A stretch of 37,522 nucleotides of DNA, taken from positions 1 through 37,522 of the forward strand of contig JARWMV010000138.1 in assembly GCA_030998015.1 (NCBI GenBank). The letters run 5' to 3'. The notes beneath the pieces are model-generated. The model saw only the letters and a list, made by a program, of their open reading frames with translations. It was not told the DNA's origin and did no database searches. This DNA is from Ceratorhiza oryzae-sativae (Eukaryota > Basidiomycota > Agaricomycetes > Cantharellales > Ceratobasidiaceae). Positions 6,982 to 15,701 of this stretch are shown here, in pieces. Positions within the stretch are counted from its first letter, which is position 1; each line of letters starts with the position of its first letter. A program made the translations under genes and the position numbers.

Positions 6982-8217
6982 GTGAAACTATCAAACTCCG
7001 GGGACACCCTAAAGCCTATGGTACCAAGCTATAGTGGAAACGCTATAAGTGGCTGGAGTAATTACCCAGGTATGGTAACAAGCCATATGATGAATGAAAA
7101 TGAAATGGGTTATCGCGGATCTAAGTCAAATTTCACATCGAAATTTGTAAAAGAGCAACGAGTAGACGGTAGTTATTGCATCAACTTGATGCAATTAAGG
7201 TGTACTCTAATGGGTTTCGAAAGAAATTATCAATTCAAAATCCCTTCTAACCAATTAAACAAAGCACCATTTTCAACTTTTATTCCGGAACCTAAATTAA
7301 ATCCGTGGTTGGTGTCAGGATTTGCCGACGCAGAGAGCTGCTTCTCTGTCTCAATTCGCCCAAGCACAAATATGAAAACTGGTTGGAGAATTTCACCTAG
7401 TTTTTTGATAAAACTCCATATAAAGGATATTGCAATATTAGAAAAAATCAAATATACTCTAGATGTAGGTACAGTAAGAAAAGCCGGAACAGATATGGCA
7501 GTGTTTGCCGTGGAATCTGTTAAAGACTTACAAGTAATTGTAAATCATTTTGACAAATACCCGCTTCTAACCGCCAAGTCGTCTGATTTTTTAATATTTA
7601 AACAATGTTTTGAAATCATTAAAGAGAAAAGACATTTAACACCGGAAGGTTTGTTAGATTTAGTGGCTTTAAAAGGTTCTCTAAATTGGGGTCTTTCGGA
7701 TGGTTTAGTAAAAGCTTTTCCAAACGTTGTTTCTGTTAAAAGACCTGAGTATGTTTTTGAAAGTATCAGCGACCCTAATTGGGTAGCGGGTTTCACTAGT
7801 GGTGATGGATCTTTCCATATAACCACTGGCCCAGCTGGTCCAGGTAATACAGTTTCTAACGTAAGGTTAAGATTTTCTATAAATTTAAATATCAGAGAAA
7901 AAGCCCTTATTGAAGGGCTGGTTCTTTTCTTTAAGTCTTATGGAACTAAGTTATTAGATTCTTCTGAAATAACTATCTCTAAAAATTATTATATCTCAGG
8001 GGAAGCCATAAATCTCCAATTTGGGAGATTTTCAGATATTGTTAATATAATAATTCCATTTTTCGAGGAATATGGAATAGTAGGAGTAAAAAGCTTGGAC
8101 TTTATTGATTTTAAGAAAGCTGCTGATATCGTTAAAAATAAAGAGCATTTAAATCCTGAGGGTTTCAATGAAATACTCAAATTAAAATCAGGTATGACTA
8201 AAAATAGAGAGTGGTAA
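6982..8217 (+). CDS. LAGLIDADG homing endonuclease, rnl intron 2
   Basis: Two-motif LAGLIDADG (LAGLIDADG_1) intron-encoded endonuclease of 411 codons. Such proteins cut an intronless allele so that the intron is copied in by repair, and some act as maturases. Motif 1 is WLVSGFADAESCF (about residue 110) and motif 2 is WVAGFTSGDGSFHI (about residue 268). Each is followed by the usual DKYPLLTAKSSDF- and HLNPEGF-type helices. The first ~90 residues (MKLSNSGDTLKPMV...) are simply the translated intron core, so the mature protein may begin later, near NPWLVSG. No inserted element lies in the frame. It is homologous to the broken HEG in rns intron 1. Confidence 0.88.
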   Translation: MKLSNSGDTLKPMVPSYSGNAISGWSNYPGMVTSHMMNENEMGYRGSKSNFTSKFVKEQRVDGSYCINLMQLRCTLMGFERNYQFKIPSNQLNKAPFSTFIPEPKLNPWLVSGFADAESCFSVSIRPSTNMKTGWRISPSFLIKLHIKDIAILEKIKYTLDVGTVRKAGTDMAVFAVESVKDLQVIVNHFDKYPLLTAKSSDFLIFKQCFEIIKEKRHLTPEGLLDLVALKGSLNWGLSDGLVKAFPNVVSVKRPEYVFESISDPNWVAGFTSGDGSFHITTGPAGPGNTVSNVRLRFSINLNIREKALIEGLVLFFKSYGTKLLDSSEITISKNYYISGEAINLQFGRFSDIVNIIIPFFEEYGIVGVKSLDFIDFKKAADIVKNKEHLNPEGFNEILKLKSGMTKNREW

Positions 8218-8339
8218 TTATTAATTCTAAATTTGTAAATCTCTGTCTCCAGTTTTATCCCGTCATTGGGAGGTATCTTGGATACCTTAATAATGCACCC
8301 TCTAGCCAACATTGGGATAAACAAATGGAATAGAAAAGT

Positions 8340-8430
8340 ATGGCCCGTAGGGCGTGCCTTACAGGCTTGGCCAAAACCACCCCCAAACAATGCAGCGTAG
8401 CTGCACATGTTTGGGGGTGTTTTTGGAAAC
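8340..8430 (+). repeat. GCCCGTAGGGC hairpin plus family B hairpin
   Basis: GGCCCGTAGGGCGTGCCTTA is followed by CCAAAACCACCCCCAAACAA and its complement ending GTGTTTTTGG. The same pair forms the core of the composites at 19336, 26525 and 29255. It is in the 3' part of rnl intron 2. Confidence 0.85.
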
Positions 8431-8489
8431 ATATTTTAGGGTTAGCTCCCACCAAAGGGAGTTTGTTTAATTGTATGATAAATTTGAAC

Positions 8490-8698
8490 GCCGTGCATAA
8501 GTTTGGCAATAAGAGGAGCCATTGGCAAATCGACAAGATTTTAAATGGTGTCACAGAATCGGAGGCCACGACTGTTTAATTAAAACACAGACATCTGCTA
8601 CGATTAATTTATTTGTATAGGTGTTGAATTTTGCCCCATGCCATCAACATAAGGTCTGCGAGTTAAAATATGCGGATTGAAAGTCTGGTTAATGGCGG
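8490..8698 (+). rRNA. rnl: Large-subunit rRNA exon C (E. coli ~1690-1917)
   Basis: GCCGTGCATAAGTTTGG aligns with E. coli GCCGTAACTTCGG. CGACTGTTTAATTAAAACAC aligns with CAACTGTTTATTAAAAACAC. The exon ends TTGAAAGTCTGGTTAATGGC GG (E. coli TCGAAGCCCCGGTAAACGGCGG), just before the 1917-1925 intron hotspot at the subunit interface. Confidence 0.9.
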
Positions 8699-8719
8699 TC
8701 TGTTAAGGCCGTGTGTAAT

Positions 8720-8759
8720 ACTCCGCCTCCTGGATCTCTAGAGATCCAGGGAGCGGAGT
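8720..8759 (+). repeat. 40-nt palindromic element D4
   Basis: Full copy inside rnl intron 3, flanked by AT on both sides, about 20 nt downstream of the 5' splice site. Confidence 0.92.
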
Positions 8760-8993
8760 ATAAAACACTATTCACTGTATGCTTGAAATCTTTAGCAGCT
8801 ATCAAGGATAGCTTTGCTTGCTTCTAGCTTTGCTAGGGTCAGTAAATATTAACTTAATACTCATAAGGAGTGATAATTTAAAGTTAGTAAAAAGATAACT
8901 AGCAGGAATAAAAATTCCCCAACGACTACACGTGAAATAAAAAGATATAGTCTAACGACTCGAAATTAAATGAATATTTATAAAAGAAGCATT

Positions 8994-9010
8994 AAGTCAT
9001 AAGATCGATA
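8994..9010 (+). promoter_or_regulatory. 17-nt motif upstream of HEG start, shared with atp6
   Basis: AAGTCATAAGATCGATA lies 13 nt before the ATG of the GIY-YIG HEG. The identical 17 nt lie 14 nt before the atp6 ATG (22082-22098). This could be a translation or processing signal, or a trace of recombination. Confidence 0.35.
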
Positions 9011-9023
9011 CCAAAAAATTAAA

Positions 9024-10001
9024 ATGAAAACAATATTTACCACAAAATTGTTATCTAGACCCTGCTTGGCAACTGCGCTTTTAGCGCACGTCAGGGCAGG
9101 GACATTTATCAAAAACAATGTTTCATCTTCTGGGTTTATATTTACTCGAAATTTGTCTAGAGGTTTCCCAAAGTTTAATTTAAATCCTGTTTTAAGTTTT
9201 AACAATCCTAAAGAACAAAAAGAATCAATTTTTCAAATATGTAAAGATAGATCTTTTGTTTATAGATGGGTTAATAAAAATAATGGAAAGGATTACTTAG
9301 GGAGCACATCAAATGCCAAAAGTAGATTATCTCAATATTTTGATTTAAAAACCCTAAGCATTTTCAATATGCCAATTTATAAAGCTATATTGAAATATGG
9401 ACATTCTGATTTTATCTTTGAAGTTGTTGAGTTTTGCGAGCCTGAGAATGCTATTCAAAGGGAGCAATATTATTTAGACCAATTTGATTTTGATTACAAT
9501 GTATTAGAGAAAGCTAATTCCCTTTATGGGTTTAAACACTCAGAAGAAACATTAGAAAAAATGAAAGGTCGACAAAACGCGTTAGGATTTAACCACAGTT
9601 TAGAAACTCTAGAGAAATTGAGAGATGCTCAAACTGGTAAAACCCATTCAACAGAAGTTTTAGATAAAATGAGAGAACAATGGGCAATTAGAAAATTAGA
9701 AGTAAATTCATCAGTTGAAGATAACAGCAATTTGTTAAATTCTAGAAAAAAAATTAAGGGTACATTGATAATTGCTACAAATGTAGAAAATAACTTATTT
9801 ACTGAATACTTGTCTATCACTGAAGCAGCGAAAGCTTTGAATGTCACTCGAACTACTTTACGAACTTACCCCTGCCTGGGTAACTGCGCTTTAGCGCACG
9901 TCTTGGCAGGGGTAATTAAAAATAAGAAGGAACTTGTTTTATTTAAACAAGTTGGTAGCGAAACAGTCAAAAGTAGATATTTAGTAACAGTGAAAGAATA
10001 A
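9024..10001 (+). CDS. GIY-YIG homing endonuclease, rnl intron 3
   Basis: A 325-residue intron endonuclease. The GIY-YIG nuclease core is FVYRWVNKNNGKDYLGSTS (residues ~73-91), with FVY and YLG in place of GIY and YIG, followed by SRLSQYF and the downstream Glu region REQYYLDQFD. Repeated NUMOD3-like segments follow (GFKHSEETLEKMKG, GFNHSLETLEKL, GKTHSTEVLDKM). A NUMOD1/helix-turn-helix segment YLSITEAAKALNVTRTTLRT is near the C-terminus. Two hairpin elements of family C (9060-9101 and about 9869-9912) are translated in frame, adding PCLATALLAHVRAG near the N-terminus and [14 protein letters not shown] after the helix-turn-helix. Domain order is that of other intron GIY-YIG enzymes. Whether the inserts are tolerated is not known. 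Confidence 0.88.
   Translation: MKTIFTTKLLSRPCLATALLAHVRAGTFIKNNVSSSGFIFTRNLSRGFPKFNLNPVLSFNNPKEQKESIFQICKDRSFVYRWVNKNNGKDYLGSTSNAKSRLSQYFDLKTLSIFNMPIYKAILKYGHSDFIFEVVEFCEPENAIQREQYYLDQFDFDYNVLEKANSLYGFKHSEETLEKMKGRQNALGFNHSLETLEKLRDAQTGKTHSTEVLDKMREQWAIRKLEVNSSVEDNSNLLNSRKKIKGTLIIATNVENNLFTEYLSITEAAKALNVTRTTLRTYPCLGNCALAHVLAGVIKNKKELVLFKQVGSETVKSRYLVTVKE
9060..9101 (-). repeat. Family C hairpin C2, translated in a HEG
   Basis: CCCTGCTTGGCAACTGCGCT...AGGGCAGGG. It is a diverged, reverse-orientation copy that keeps the reading frame open. Confidence 0.8.
9869..9912 (-). repeat. Family C hairpin C3, translated in a HEG
   Basis: CCCCTGCCTGGGTAACTGCG...GGCAGGGG, with TA directly outside both ends. 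It lies in the last part of the GIY-YIG HEG frame. Confidence 0.88.
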
Positions 10002-10088
10002 CAAGCAGAATTTTAAATATTCATTTGATTAGAACAATATTACTATGTACCCCTCCCAATGGTACTATCCACAGTAATTTGAGTCAAT

Positions 10089-10103
10089 GCTTAACTATAA
10101 GGA
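10089..10103 (+). rRNA. rnl: Large-subunit rRNA micro-exon D (E. coli ~1918-1930)
   Basis: GCTTAACTATAAGG aligns with E. coli GCCGTAACTATAACGG between exons C and E. It is only about 15 nt, flanked by group I introns on both sides. Boundaries are uncertain by a few bases. Confidence 0.6.
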
Positions 10104-11062
10104 TTAGTTTCTAATATTACTACCATATTAGGGTCCTTTTTAAATTTAACTATATGCTGGAACATCTTTTTAATAAGTTGTTTTGCTTTGGTTTTATATT
10201 AATCTTAGCTTAATATGCTAAAATAATATTTAAACTACGATAGTCGTGCAATTTTAAGCACGGCAAATACAATTTAGAACGTACAAAAGTAATCCATCAA
10301 AATATTTTCATGAACACACTTATTTTTAAAGACAATCAGCAGGGAATTACTAGAGATATCAACCAAAAAGAGTACTTGTCATGGTTGGGCGGATTTTTCG
10401 AGGGAGAGGGTTCTGCTTCAGTATCAATTAGCATAAGTTCAACTTTCAAATTCGGAGTTCAATTACAACCTACTTTCAACGTATCACAACATGAAAACGG
10501 GTTACCTATTTTACAATCTTTTAAAGATTTATTTGATTCAGGCTATTTAGTTAAAAAATCTGGATCTGATCTAGTTTGGGTTTATACTCTTAAAGGGTAT
10601 AAAAACATGATAGAAAAAGTTATACCCTTCATTGAAACATACGTTAGCCCTTTTAGCTGTAAAAGACATGAGTATGCAGTGTTTAAAGAAATAACTCTTA
10701 GACTGAATTCTCAAGAGCACTTAACGCAAGAGGGTTTAATTAAATTAGTAGAATTGGCGTACACATACCAAGGAAAAGGTAAGTTTAGAAAAAGAACTCT
10801 GAATGAGATTATTGACATCATTAAAGATAAAGAAAGCTTCTTCCAAAAAGAATCTGCAACTTCACGAGAAGTGTAGGTTAGTATCCAAGTTCCCTCAGAG
10901 ACTGAACGTTAAACAAAAACTATATTTCATTAATTTCTTACTCTTAGAATATATAATAATTCATTTCATATATTATATAATTATAACCCCTTCTTGGGGT
11001 AAACAAATTAATTTGTTTTTGAAGATATAGTCCAAATATTTATAACATTATAAATATAAAAG
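10104..11062 (+). other. Group I intron 4 of rnl (near L1931)
   Basis: The core is split around the HEG: TTAACTATATGCTGGAACAT lies upstream (about 10147), then CCCTCAGAGACTGAACG (from 10892) and GAAGATATAGTCC (11021-11033) lie after the HEG. It ends just before CCTAAGGTAGCG. Confidence 0.8.
10310..10876 (+). CDS. Single-motif LAGLIDADG endonuclease, rnl intron 4
   Basis: A 188-codon HEG with one LAGLIDADG motif, LSWLGGFFEGEGSASVSIS (residues ~26-44). The acidic catalytic residue is Glu in FEGEG. One DNA-contacting domain follows, ending ITLRLNSQEHLTQEGLIKLV. Single-motif enzymes of this size normally work as homodimers; a two-motif enzyme would be near 300 residues. No inserted elements are present. 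Its ATG at 10310 is the first in frame and is preceded by AT-rich sequence. It is probably active. Confidence 0.88.
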   Translation: MNTLIFKDNQQGITRDINQKEYLSWLGGFFEGEGSASVSISISSTFKFGVQLQPTFNVSQHENGLPILQSFKDLFDSGYLVKKSGSDLVWVYTLKGYKNMIEKVIPFIETYVSPFSCKRHEYAVFKEITLRLNSQEHLTQEGLIKLVELAYTYQGKGKFRKRTLNEIIDIIKDKESFFQKESATSREV

Positions 11063-11110
11063 CCTAAGGTAGCGAAATTTATTGTCCGTTAAATGCGGTC
11101 CCGCATGAAT
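11063..11110 (+). rRNA. rnl: Large-subunit rRNA exon E (E. coli ~1930-1974)
   Basis: CCTAAGGTAGCGAAATTTAT is almost identical to E. coli CCTAAGGTAGCGAAATTCC. GTCCGTTAAATGCGGTCC and CGCATGAAT follow. This is the universally conserved helix 69-71 region. Confidence 0.93.
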
Positions 11111-12568
11111 AATAGACCCCAAAGTTATGTTATTCTAAAATTATCCTATATGTTGGAACCACTTTAAATGTAAATACTAATTTCTATAGTCAAAATTTTA
11201 CATTGTTCTAGTCAGGAGAAAGTAAACCAACAGCAGCAGTTGTTAAAAATATAATATTTCGTATAAAAGTAATAATCATTGGTGTTTTTACAAACCATGA
11301 TTATTCATTTTCGTGTTTATCACGACCCGCCAAGATTTGTTTCTTGTTCTTTTTATTACACATCCACGCCAATGGTTCGTTGGCGTGTTATCCTTAGATA
11401 TTTTGTAAATGCTTAAGCATTTTTAATTAACATACAATATTATGAAAACAATAATTATTAACAATAAAACTTTTAAACTGTCTTTAGATTATATTCTGGG
11501 GTTGTTCGAGGGCGATGGTTCGTTTATAATTCAACTTAAACCCAATTCTTCGCACAAATCAGGTAATCAGGTAATCTTGAAGTTTATAATTCACCAGCAC
11601 GTAGTAGACGTGGATTTATTAGAGGCAATTTCAGTTTACTTGGGTTACGGGAAAGTAGAAGTGGGGAAAAGAACTGGAAGCCCTGAAACATGGGTTTACC
11701 GGTTTAATATATCGCGACAAGCGGATATTTTAAATTTCTGCTCTTCAGTTTTACTTTCTCAACACATGGTTCTGAAAAAAAGACAAAATGATTTAAATCT
11801 ATTTATTAAGGCTTGTTCATTAGTATCGGAAAAAAGCCATTTAGAGTCTCAGGGTCAATTGGAAATTAGTAAATTAGCTTCCATGTTGGCAAGTAAGCTA
11901 TCTGTTGAAGATAAGTCAAAGCTCCCTGAAATAAGTTCTTCATTAAGTAATGAAAGAATTCTCGGTTTTGTCGATGCTGAGGGCAATTTTTCTTACTCTT
12001 TCAGATATAGTGACTCTAATCCTAACTACGTAGGAGTGAATTTCAATTTCAATGTAACCCAAGAAAAATCTGAATTAAAATTCCTAGAAAGTCTAATTGG
12101 TTTTTTTGGTTGCGGCAATGTGTTTGTTGATAAAGAAGGTATTGGTCGATTTGTAGTTAACAACAAAAAAGATTTACTAGAAAAAATTCTCCCGTTTTTT
12201 GAAGTTAACGAGTTACAAACTATAAAACAAGTTTCCTTCTTGAATTTTAAGAAAGCCTTAAACATTTGTTTAAACAATAAACCTTTGCAGCAAATTCATA
12301 TTGCTGAATTGAAATCTTTGAAATCAAATATGACTAATAATCGAATTTAAATTAAACACCAATCAATCCCCTCCCCTTAGTAGCCGAATCCACCTAAAGT
12401 TGATTACGGAAATTATTTTAAAGACCTTTTATCGCGCCAATGGTCTACCAGGCGCGGACAAGTTTTAACTGTTGCTTAGAGACTATACGGATAAAATTTT
12501 CTTCTTAGATGAAAATAAGATATAGTCCAATATTAGTTTAAATATAATTAATTAGACTAATCATTTTT
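11111..12568 (+). other. Group I intron 5 of rnl (near L1974)
   Basis: CCTATATGTTGGAACC (about 11147) lies before the HEG. GCTTAGAGACTATACGG (12474-12490) and AAGATATAGTCC (12517-12528) lie after it. The exons join as GCATGAAT|GGTAACGATGG. Confidence 0.82.
11442..12350 (+). CDS. Two-motif LAGLIDADG endonuclease, rnl intron 5
   Basis: 302 codons. Motif 1 is YILGLFEGDGSFIIQL (residues ~18-33) and motif 2 is RILGFVDAEGNFSYSF (about residue 170), each with an acidic residue at the catalytic position. Each half carries the usual GYGKVEVGKR and GCGNVFVDKEG strands and a final helix (LNLFIKACSLVSEKSHLES; LNFKKALNICLN). The length is typical of monomeric I-SceI/I-AniI-type enzymes. No inserted elements interrupt it. 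It follows ~280 nt of 5' intron sequence and ends 120 nt before the 3' core. Confidence 0.9.
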   Translation: MKTIIINNKTFKLSLDYILGLFEGDGSFIIQLKPNSSHKSGNQVILKFIIHQHVVDVDLLEAISVYLGYGKVEVGKRTGSPETWVYRFNISRQADILNFCSSVLLSQHMVLKKRQNDLNLFIKACSLVSEKSHLESQGQLEISKLASMLASKLSVEDKSKLPEISSSLSNERILGFVDAEGNFSYSFRYSDSNPNYVGVNFNFNVTQEKSELKFLESLIGFFGCGNVFVDKEGIGRFVVNNKKDLLEKILPFFEVNELQTIKQVSFLNFKKALNICLNNKPLQQIHIAELKSLKSNMTNNRI

Positions 12569-12655
12569 GGTAACGATGGTCTCACTGTCTCTACAAGCAT
12601 CTCAGTGAAATTGAACTAGCCGTGCAGATGCGGCTTACCTCCGGGTGGACGGGAA
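12569..12655 (+). rRNA. rnl: Large-subunit rRNA exon F (E. coli ~1974-2059)
   Basis: GGTAACGATGGTCTCACTGT, CTCAGTGAAATTGAACTAGC (E. coli CTCAGTGAAATTGAACTCGC) and GGGTGGACGGGAA. It ends within the peptidyl-transferase loop sequence GACGGAAAGACCCC. Confidence 0.92.
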
Positions 12656-13426
12656 GAGTATAACGCGACTAGCAAAGCTTATTGTAATAATGTGGTGAAA
12701 ACCCACCAGGTAATCCATTACCTGAGCCTAAACAGCATGCTACCGAAGTAATTTTGTAGCGTGAAGCCTGTGAATTCTCTAATAAAAATAACTCTTTAGA
12801 GTGGCTAGGTGCCTAAGGGCAAGTTAATTGAATCCATGTTTGAAGCGTGCAACAAGTTGTAGAAAGTTTTTCCCGTGACTTTCTTAATGGGTCTTAATAC
12901 TGTGCACGTATAGTGGGGCCCTAAGGGTATTATAAAAGTATTACAATAGGAACTAGGTAAGCCCAATGGTAACCACAATCTCCGAAGGGGAAGTGGAGGT
13001 TTTATTGTGAAATAGAATAACTACCAGTGGGTAAAGGATGTTCAAAAAAGCGAATGCTTTACTGTAATGGTAAAGATAGGTCGGATAAATAGTTTTAGGC
13101 AACTAAGCTAAATCTAATGGCTGTTTCGAAAGAAAGCAGACTTTGAACTGATACTCGATAAAAGTAACACAAGTTGTTCCTTTGGAATTTGTGTTTTACT
13201 TATTTTTTCTTTTTCTATTTAAACTACAAGGACAAGTTATTTGAGTAGAGTTACCCGTAGCAGCTACAAGCAAGTCCATTGAGGAATTGGATCGGGTCGC
13301 AGAAGGCTGATCCCCTTACCTGCGATAGAGACTTGAAATTTTAACTTGAGTTTAAATTACTAAAAATTATAATTATAGCCGGTTACACTTTTTATTTTAT
13401 TCCTCTTTATTTTTGTTTTCACCTTA

Positions 13427-14488
13427 TTGCTGGATAGCTTAAGTGAACACAACTTATTCTTTGACAATTCTTTTTATTACCCCTGCCAAGACGTGCACTT
13501 TAGTGCAGATCTAATGGCAGGGTTATATTTAGCTTCTAGTTCTCCTGTAATGGCTAAAGAACCGACAAACAGAGACATGGCTAAAGGTGATCCAGAATTG
13601 GAATTAAAACCTATGTGGGTTACTGGTATAACGGATGGTGAAGGCCATTTTTCAGCCAGTGTTACCCAAGGTGCCAATAAGCCCAAAATAGCTCTAACAT
13701 TTAAAATAGATCAAAAGGAAGATTCTGCTGGAATACTTTATGACCTGGCTCGATATTTCAATTGTGGTAGAGTAGTTGCCGATAACAGAGGATTTAAAAG
13801 CTATAGAGTTACGAAATTGGTGGATATTTTAGATGTTGTAATACCTCATTTTGACAAATATCCCTTGGTTACTTCAAAACAATTAAATTTTCAATCATTT
13901 AAAGAAATTGCTTTAATTCTAAATAGCAATCCGGCAATCTCAGACATTGATAGAATTCGAATTGAGGAATTAATTGGTAACATGAATTCTCGTAGAAGTT
14001 TTATAGAGAAATGGACTTATCTTTCCGAATCCACAATATCTGCTTTAGAACCGAACTGGGTGCAAGCATTTATAGACGGCGAGGGGTCATTCCAATTCGG
14101 TATTGCTGATAGAATCAGTAGAGGATCTTCTTATGTCGCAACAACTCCTACTCTAGAAATAGCTCAAAACACGCATGATGTTAAAGTATTGGATCTTATT
14201 AAACAATACTTTGAAGGTGGTTATATAAAACCAAAATTTAATATCTCTAGTGTGGAAGAAGCTCAATCAGTCAGAGGTGTTTCAAGATTTGTTTTGAGGG
14301 ATAGTGCTAGAATAATCCAATTTGTAGATCAATTTCCCATGCTTACCAGAAAGCATGAGGATTATCTAAAATGGAAAAATTTGGTGTCTCTTAAGGAATC
14401 TAGGGCTTTTGACTCTACAGAAGGAAGAGCTTTAATGGAATCCATTAAGGCTTCTATGAACAGGGGTAAATATAATAAATCTGAATAA
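13427..14488 (+). CDS. LAGLIDADG endonuclease in the rnl group II intron
   Basis: 353 codons. Motif 1 is WVTGITDGEGHFSASV (about residue 64) and motif 2 is WVQAFIDGEGSFQFGI (about residue 209). LAGLIDADG genes usually sit in group I introns; a few fungal rRNA group II introns carry them instead of a reverse transcriptase, as here. Such proteins may home the intron by DNA cleavage, and some may assist splicing. A family C hairpin (13480-13522) is translated near the N-terminus, adding YPCQDVHFSADLMAG in frame. The true start could be the 13427 TTG or a later ATG, such as the one in MAKEPTNRDMAKGD. Both catalytic motifs look intact. Confidence 0.85.
   Translation: MLDSLSEHNLFFDNSFYYPCQDVHFSADLMAGLYLASSSPVMAKEPTNRDMAKGDPELELKPMWVTGITDGEGHFSASVTQGANKPKIALTFKIDQKEDSAGILYDLARYFNCGRVVADNRGFKSYRVTKLVDILDVVIPHFDKYPLVTSKQLNFQSFKEIALILNSNPAISDIDRIRIEELIGNMNSRRSFIEKWTYLSESTISALEPNWVQAFIDGEGSFQFGIADRISRGSSYVATTPTLEIAQNTHDVKVLDLIKQYFEGGYIKPKFNISSVEEAQSVRGVSRFVLRDSARIIQFVDQFPMLTRKHEDYLKWKNLVSLKESRAFDSTEGRALMESIKASMNRGKYNKSE
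13480..13522 (+). repeat. Family C hairpin C4, translated in a HEG
   Basis: CCCCTGCCAAGACGTGCACT...TGGCAGGG, with a diverged inner stem GTGCACTTTAGTGCA. TA precedes it and TTA follows. The net insertion is 45 nt and in frame. Confidence 0.88.
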
Positions 14489-14597
14489 TAAATGAATAAC
14501 AAATTGATATCAATTATACAACTAGTTAGTCCCCTCCCGGGTAGATAATTATAAATTTTACATATGGTTTATCCAGATTACAGAAAACCGAGTATGT

Positions 14598-14631
14598 GAG
14601 CCGTATGCGATGAAAGTCGCACGTACGGTTC
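14598..14631 (+). other. Group II intron domain V (rnl)
   Basis: GAGCCGTATGCGATGAAAGT followed by CGCACGTACGGTTC: a 34-nt hairpin with the AGC triad side, GAAA tetraloop and bulge typical of domain V. It differs from the rns copy at one position. Confidence 0.95.
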
Positions 14632-14669
14632 GAGCAGTTAAAATTTTTGCGATAAAATTAGACTGAAAC

Positions 14670-15084
14670 AGACCCTATGCAGCTTTACTGTAGTTAGTTA
14701 TCACATTCTCATAAACTTTGTGTAGCGTATAAGGTTAATGTTTGTTTTTAATAAACAAAAAGTCGATAGACACAGTTGAAACACCTTTCTTAGTTTTATG
14801 TTAATGTTCACCTAATCTATTTTATTAAGTAAAAGTTTAGTGATTAGGGATAAATGACTAATTGGCAGTTTGTCTGGGGCGGACGTCTTTAATAGAGTAT
14901 CAGAGACATCCACAAGGTATGTTTTAAATTGGATGGAGACCAAGAAAGCCATAGGCGGCATAATAAGGTATAATGACTTAAGCATGCTTAACTGAGAGAC
15001 CCATAAGTCAATCAGATACGAAAGTAGGGCATAATGATCCGGCGGTATATTATGGAATAGCCGTCGCACAATAGATAAAAGTTA
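14670..15084 (+). rRNA. rnl: Large-subunit rRNA exon G (E. coli ~2060-2440)
   Basis: AGACCCTATGCAGCTTTACT (E. coli AGACCCCGTGAACCTTTACT), GGCAGTTTGTCTGGGGCGGA (GGTAGTTTGACTGGGGCGG), GGCATAATGATCCGGCGGT and GATAAAAGTTA (GATAAAAGGTA). This is domain V, reduced in its peripheral helices. Confidence 0.93.
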
Positions 15085-15552
15085 TAAATTTTCAATTATT
15101 ACTTAGCCATCGTTGAGATATTTAAATTGAACAAGTGTTGCACAAAAGATAAATAAAACCCCACGGAATCGGCGCTTGCCTTCGCAAGCGCAACGATTCC
15201 GTAGGAGTTCTCAGCGCTTAGGTGAGAATTTGTATCAGGCTAAATAATTATCATAAATTGAAAAGGCGTGACCACTGGTTTTCTTTATTTGTGATGTCAA
15301 ATACGGATTAACTGTGCACTTGGCACGGATCAGTGAATAGCCATTATATGCGGGGAATTTCTTTTGTGTAGCTAGTATTTATTAATTACTCATAATGCGA
15401 ATCAATATAAGAAATATCCGCAAGCCCTGACAGGAAGTTTAATTGTAAAACTACCTTGGGCTTCAGAGACTATACATGGCTCGAATTAATTCACAAAATT
15501 AGTTTGAAGATATAGTCCATTTTATATTAACGATCAAAAATCGTTTCCCTTA
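15085..15552 (+). other. Group I intron 7 of rnl, no ORF (near L2440)
   Basis: About 470 nt without a HEG. The core is CTTCAGAGACTATACATGG (15461-15479) and GAAGATATAGTCC (15506-15518). It contains two palindromes probably of mobile origin: CGGAATCGGCGCTTGCCTTC...GATTCCG at 15160-15200 and GTTCTCAGCGCTTAGGTGAG at ~15203-15228, the latter related to hairpins at 31110 and 32130. It lies about ten nt upstream of the omega (I-SceI) intron site. Confidence 0.78.
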
Positions 15553-15701
15553 TGACGCTAGGGATAACAGGCTGATAGTCCGCGAGAGTACATATTGTCC
15601 GGACTGTTTGGCACCTCGATGTCGACTCATCCTATCCTCCGGGTGCACAAGCTTGGAAGGGTTCGGCTGTTCGCCGATTAAAAGGGTACGCGAGTTGGGT
15701 T
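15553..15701 (+). rRNA. rnl: Large-subunit rRNA exon H (E. coli ~2441-2500)
   Basis: CGCTAGGGATAACAGGCTGA, GTTTGGCACCTCGATGTCGA and GTACGCGAGTTGGGT are near-identical to the universal peptidyl-transferase sequences. The TAGGGATAACAGG omega site is uninterrupted. Confidence 0.95.

Larger units (their letters stand above)
6952..8489 (+). other. Group I intron 2 of rnl (near E. coli L1690)
   Basis: The core lies at the 5' end: CAAACTCCGGGGACACCCTA (about 6991-7010), GGCTGGAGTAATTACCCAGG and GAAATGGGTTATCGCGGATC (7103-7122). A HEG reading frame starts inside the core and runs on in frame. After the HEG stop come ~270 nt with a family B hairpin (about 8370-8428). The core and HEG are closely related to rns intron 1 (33080-34663). 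Confidence 0.82.
8699..10088 (+). other. Group I intron 3 of rnl (near L1917-1925)
   Basis: Element D4 sits near its 5' end. The core has CCAACGACTACACG (from about 8919) and AGATATAGTCT (8943-8953). The GIY-YIG HEG follows the core, in P9. The 3' end is just before the tiny exon D. Confidence 0.75.
12656..14669 (+). other. Group II intron (intron 6) of rnl, near L2059
   Basis: Domain V is at 14598-14631 and a domain VI-like stem follows, ending GACTGAAAC (AY end). Joining after GACGGGAA to AGACCCTATG restores E. coli GACGGAAAGACCCC. The 5' end reads GAGTATAACGCGACTAGC, a poor match to GUGYG but sharing GCGAC(C/T)AGCAAAGC with the rns group II intron. Domain I-like sequence, including AAGCGAATGCTTTACTGTAA near 13060, also resembles the rns intron. 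The ORF is a LAGLIDADG HEG, not a reverse transcriptase. Confidence 0.82.

Noticed and set aside
14598..14631. Hairpin ending GGTTCGAGC looked like a tRNA T-arm
   Set aside because: No acceptor, D or anticodon arms. The sequence is a classic group II domain V and is repeated in rns.
15555..15570. TAGGGATAACAGG, the omega/I-SceI site
   Set aside because: The site is intact and uninterrupted. The nearby intron ends about ten bases upstream, so it is not an omega intron.
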